Assembly: GCA_050249455.1 (NCBI GenBank)
Contig: JBFWQM010000233.1
Span: 1 to 8,271, forward strand
Direction: 5' to 3'
Origin: JBFWQM01 sp050249455
GTDB taxonomy: Bacteria > Pseudomonadota > Alphaproteobacteria > MPNO01 > VGEU01
Length of the DNA: 8,271 nucleotides
Shown: positions 6,648 through 8,271 of the stretch, piece after piece
Layout of the letters: each line of letters starts with the position of its first letter
Position numbering within the stretch: position 1 is the stretch's first letter
The notes under the pieces: model-generated
Database searches by the model: none
Seen by the model: only the letters and a program-made list of their open reading frames with translations
What the model was told of the DNA's origin: nothing
Translations under genes and position numbers: made by a program

Positions 6648-8271
6648 TCAGCCGCCGCCCATCAGCTCGGCCAACGGTCCGTCTGCGCCCGCAAGCTCGT
6701 CGTACGATCCTTGCGCCGCGATCTTGCCGCGCGTCATCACGACCACGTGGTCGAACTTTCGCGCCAGCGCCGCGCGGTGCAGGGTCCATACGATAACCTG
6801 ACCGTCGAAGGACGCGAAAAGATTGTCCATCACCCGCGCGTCCGAGGCCGCGTCGAGCGCCGCGGTCGCCTCGTTCAGCACCAGGATGTCAGGGCGCTTG
6901 AGGATCGCGCGCGCGATGGCGATCTTCTGGCGCTGGACCGGCGACAGCCGTCCGCCGCCGATGCCGACCGCGAAGTCGAGGCCGGCGTCGATCACCGCCT
7001 CCCGCAGGCCGAGGCGATCGATCACCTCGGCGATCAGGGCGCCGACCCGCTCCGGCCCGCGCGCCTGGCCGTACACCAGCTTGCCGAACAGGACGTTCTC
7101 CTGCAGCGTCGCCGCCGCGTTGTAGCGGTCGACGTCGAAGAACTCGACCGACTTGCGGTACTTCTCGGGCAGCTTCTCGGCGAACAGCCGGCGCGCGCGC
7201 AGGATTCCCGCGCGCAGCGCGTCGTCGATCACGTCGAGGCGATGGCGCGCCGGGATCAGCCGGAACGGCAGCGCCAGGAGCCGCGTCCGTTCCGCCGCCG
7301 AAAGGCTGTCCACGCCGCTGCGGTCGATCCGCGACAGGATGGCCTGGAACTGGGGCAGGTCGTCGGCGGCGATGAAGCTGAACTGCTCGAAGAAGGGGTG
7401 GCCGGGGGCGATGTCGGCGAACAGTTCGACCATCGTGCGCGCCACCTCGATTCCGGCATTGAGGAGGGCCTGCGACATGTCCGACTCGGCAAGGGTCGAC
7501 AGCACGTAGTCGTTCTCGGCCAGCCGGTCCATCATGAAGTCCGGGCCGACCGGCGTGCCGAACAGCAAGTTTTCCCCGACCGTGGCGTTGTTGTTGTAGC
7601 GCTCGGGGTCGAACACCTCCACCAGCGAGGTCATGTCGGCTTCGGTCAGCCGCTCGCGCAGGGTCGTGCGGGCGTCCAGGATCGCGGTGGCGAGCTCCGG
7701 GTGCGCCGCCGGGTCGACCGTCGAACGCAGGCCGAAGTCGTAGACGTCGCTGCCGAGGTCGACGAGGCCCAGCACCTCGACCAGGCGCCGCTTCAGCGCC
7801 GCGCTGCCGTCGCAGCCCGCCGCCTCGTAATCGACCCATTCGGCGTTGACGTCGTCGATCGAATTCCCGGCCGCCTCCGATTCGGCGAACCAGCGCCGCC
7901 AGTAGGCGGCCTCGCGGGTTTCGTAGCCTTTCGCGGTCAGCGGCCGGTGCTGCAGCGCGAACAGGAGGTTCTGTCGCACCGTGCCGGCGAACAGGCTGAC
8001 CGACGGCCCGGCATAGCCGATCCGCCGGCCGGTCACCGCCTCGGGCAGGTCCGACAGCCGCGCGCCGCCGACCTGCACCGTGCCGCTGGCCGGGAACACG
8101 AGGCGGGCGATCAGCGCGCCGACGTACTCCTTTCCGCTGCCGCCGGCCCCGACCACCGCGATGCGGCCCTGGGCCGGCAGCCGGAACGACAGGCCTTCGA
8201 GCACCGGCTGGCCGACGTCGTCGAGCACGGTGACGTTCGACGCGACGATCTCGCCGCGCAGCGGCTCCACC
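6648..8271 (-). CDS. Atypical ABC transporter ATP-binding protein with expanded NBD (5' end outside window)
   Basis: This is the C-terminal 540 residues of an ABC protein; the frame is open to the window edge and the first visible GTG (8268-8270) is probably internal, with an export-type membrane domain expected upstream. Visible from N to C: a beta strand and LEGLSFRLPAQGRIAVVG, then Walker A GAGGSGKE (residues 41-48, Glu where Ser/Thr is expected). The Q-loop position follows (IGYAGPSVSLFAGT, 84-97, no Gln), leading into TVRQNLLF. About 300 extra residues precede the signature RLSPVQRQKIAIARAIL (441-457; LSPVQ instead of LSGGQ), Walker B ILVLNEA (462-468; Asn for Asp, catalytic Glu467 kept), the D-loop AALD, and H-loop His498 in WTLHR. 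A normal NBD is about 240 residues. Inside the insertion the post-Q-loop motif recurs twice (NATVGENLLFG, AATLQENVLFG). The fold and type are clear; activity and substrate are not. Confidence 0.88.
   Translation of the reverse strand, partial: VEPLRGEIVASNVTVLDDVGQPVLEGLSFRLPAQGRIAVVGAGGSGKEYVGALIARLVFPASGTVQVGGARLSDLPEAVTGRRIGYAGPSVSLFAGTVRQNLLFALQHRPLTAKGYETREAAYWRRWFAESEAAGNSIDDVNAEWVDYEAAGCDGSAALKRRLVEVLGLVDLGSDVYDFGLRSTVDPAAHPELATAILDARTTLRERLTEADMTSLVEVFDPERYNNNATVGENLLFGTPVGPDFMMDRLAENDYVLSTLAESDMSQALLNAGIEVARTMVELFADIAPGHPFFEQFSFIAADDLPQFQAILSRIDRSGVDSLSAAERTRLLALPFRLIPARHRLDVIDDALRAGILRARRLFAEKLPEKYRKSVEFFDVDRYNAAATLQENVLFGKLVYGQARGPERVGALIAEVIDRLGLREAVIDAGLDFAVGIGGGRLSPVQRQKIAIARAILKRPDILVLNEATAALDAASDARVMDNLFASFDGQVIVWTLHRAALARKFDHVVVMTRGKIAAQGSYDELAGADGPLAELMGGG

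Noticed and set aside
6648..8271. ABC ATPase read as a pseudogene because of degenerate motifs
   Set aside because: The frame is open for 540 codons without frameshift, the other motif residues (catalytic Glu, H-loop His, D-loop) are kept, and the extra repeats look organised rather than decayed.

Overview
The window is a stretch of high-GC (by eye near 70%) chromosomal DNA from an alphaproteobacterium, most likely Rhodospirillales-like (Azospirillum/Inquilinus type). The basis is the codon bias, the ftsK-lolA-xthA gene neighbourhood, an alphaproteobacterial-type small SAM methyltransferase and a clover-leaf-like GC-rich palindrome of the kind scattered in such genomes. The taxonomic call is inference. 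No tRNA, rRNA, CRISPR array or transposase was seen.

Left half (plus strand, 1-3319): the 3' end of ftsK (DNA translocase of the divisome), lolA (periplasmic lipoprotein chaperone), a class I glutamine amidotransferase-like gamma-glutamyl-GABA hydrolase (peptidase C26), and xthA (exonuclease III). ftsK and lolA are adjacent or overlapping. An 86-bp gap precedes the C26 gene, and xthA starts 25 bp after it. An 84-bp inverted-repeat element sits in frame at the very 5' end of lolA, ahead of the signal peptide.

Right half (minus strand, read from 8271 down to 3323): an ABC transporter ATPase whose 5' end is cut by the window edge, a stand-alone cyclic-nucleotide-binding protein, a small SAM-dependent methyltransferase starting at TTG, a GT39-type membrane glycosyltransferase, and an ExoD-family membrane protein. 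The first four are spaced by 14 bp, 15 bp and a 1-nt overlap, and ExoD follows after 45 bp, so they look like one operon. The products suggest envelope or surface-polysaccharide work with a second-messenger sensor beside an export-type ATPase, but no substrate can be read from the sequence. The two gene blocks converge with only 3 bp between the xthA and exoD stop codons.

The most unusual item is the ABC ATPase. Its nucleotide-binding domain is split by about 300 extra residues between the Q-loop and the signature motif. The Walker A, Q-loop, signature and Walker B motifs all deviate from consensus, and a segment that normally follows the Q-loop appears to be repeated three times.
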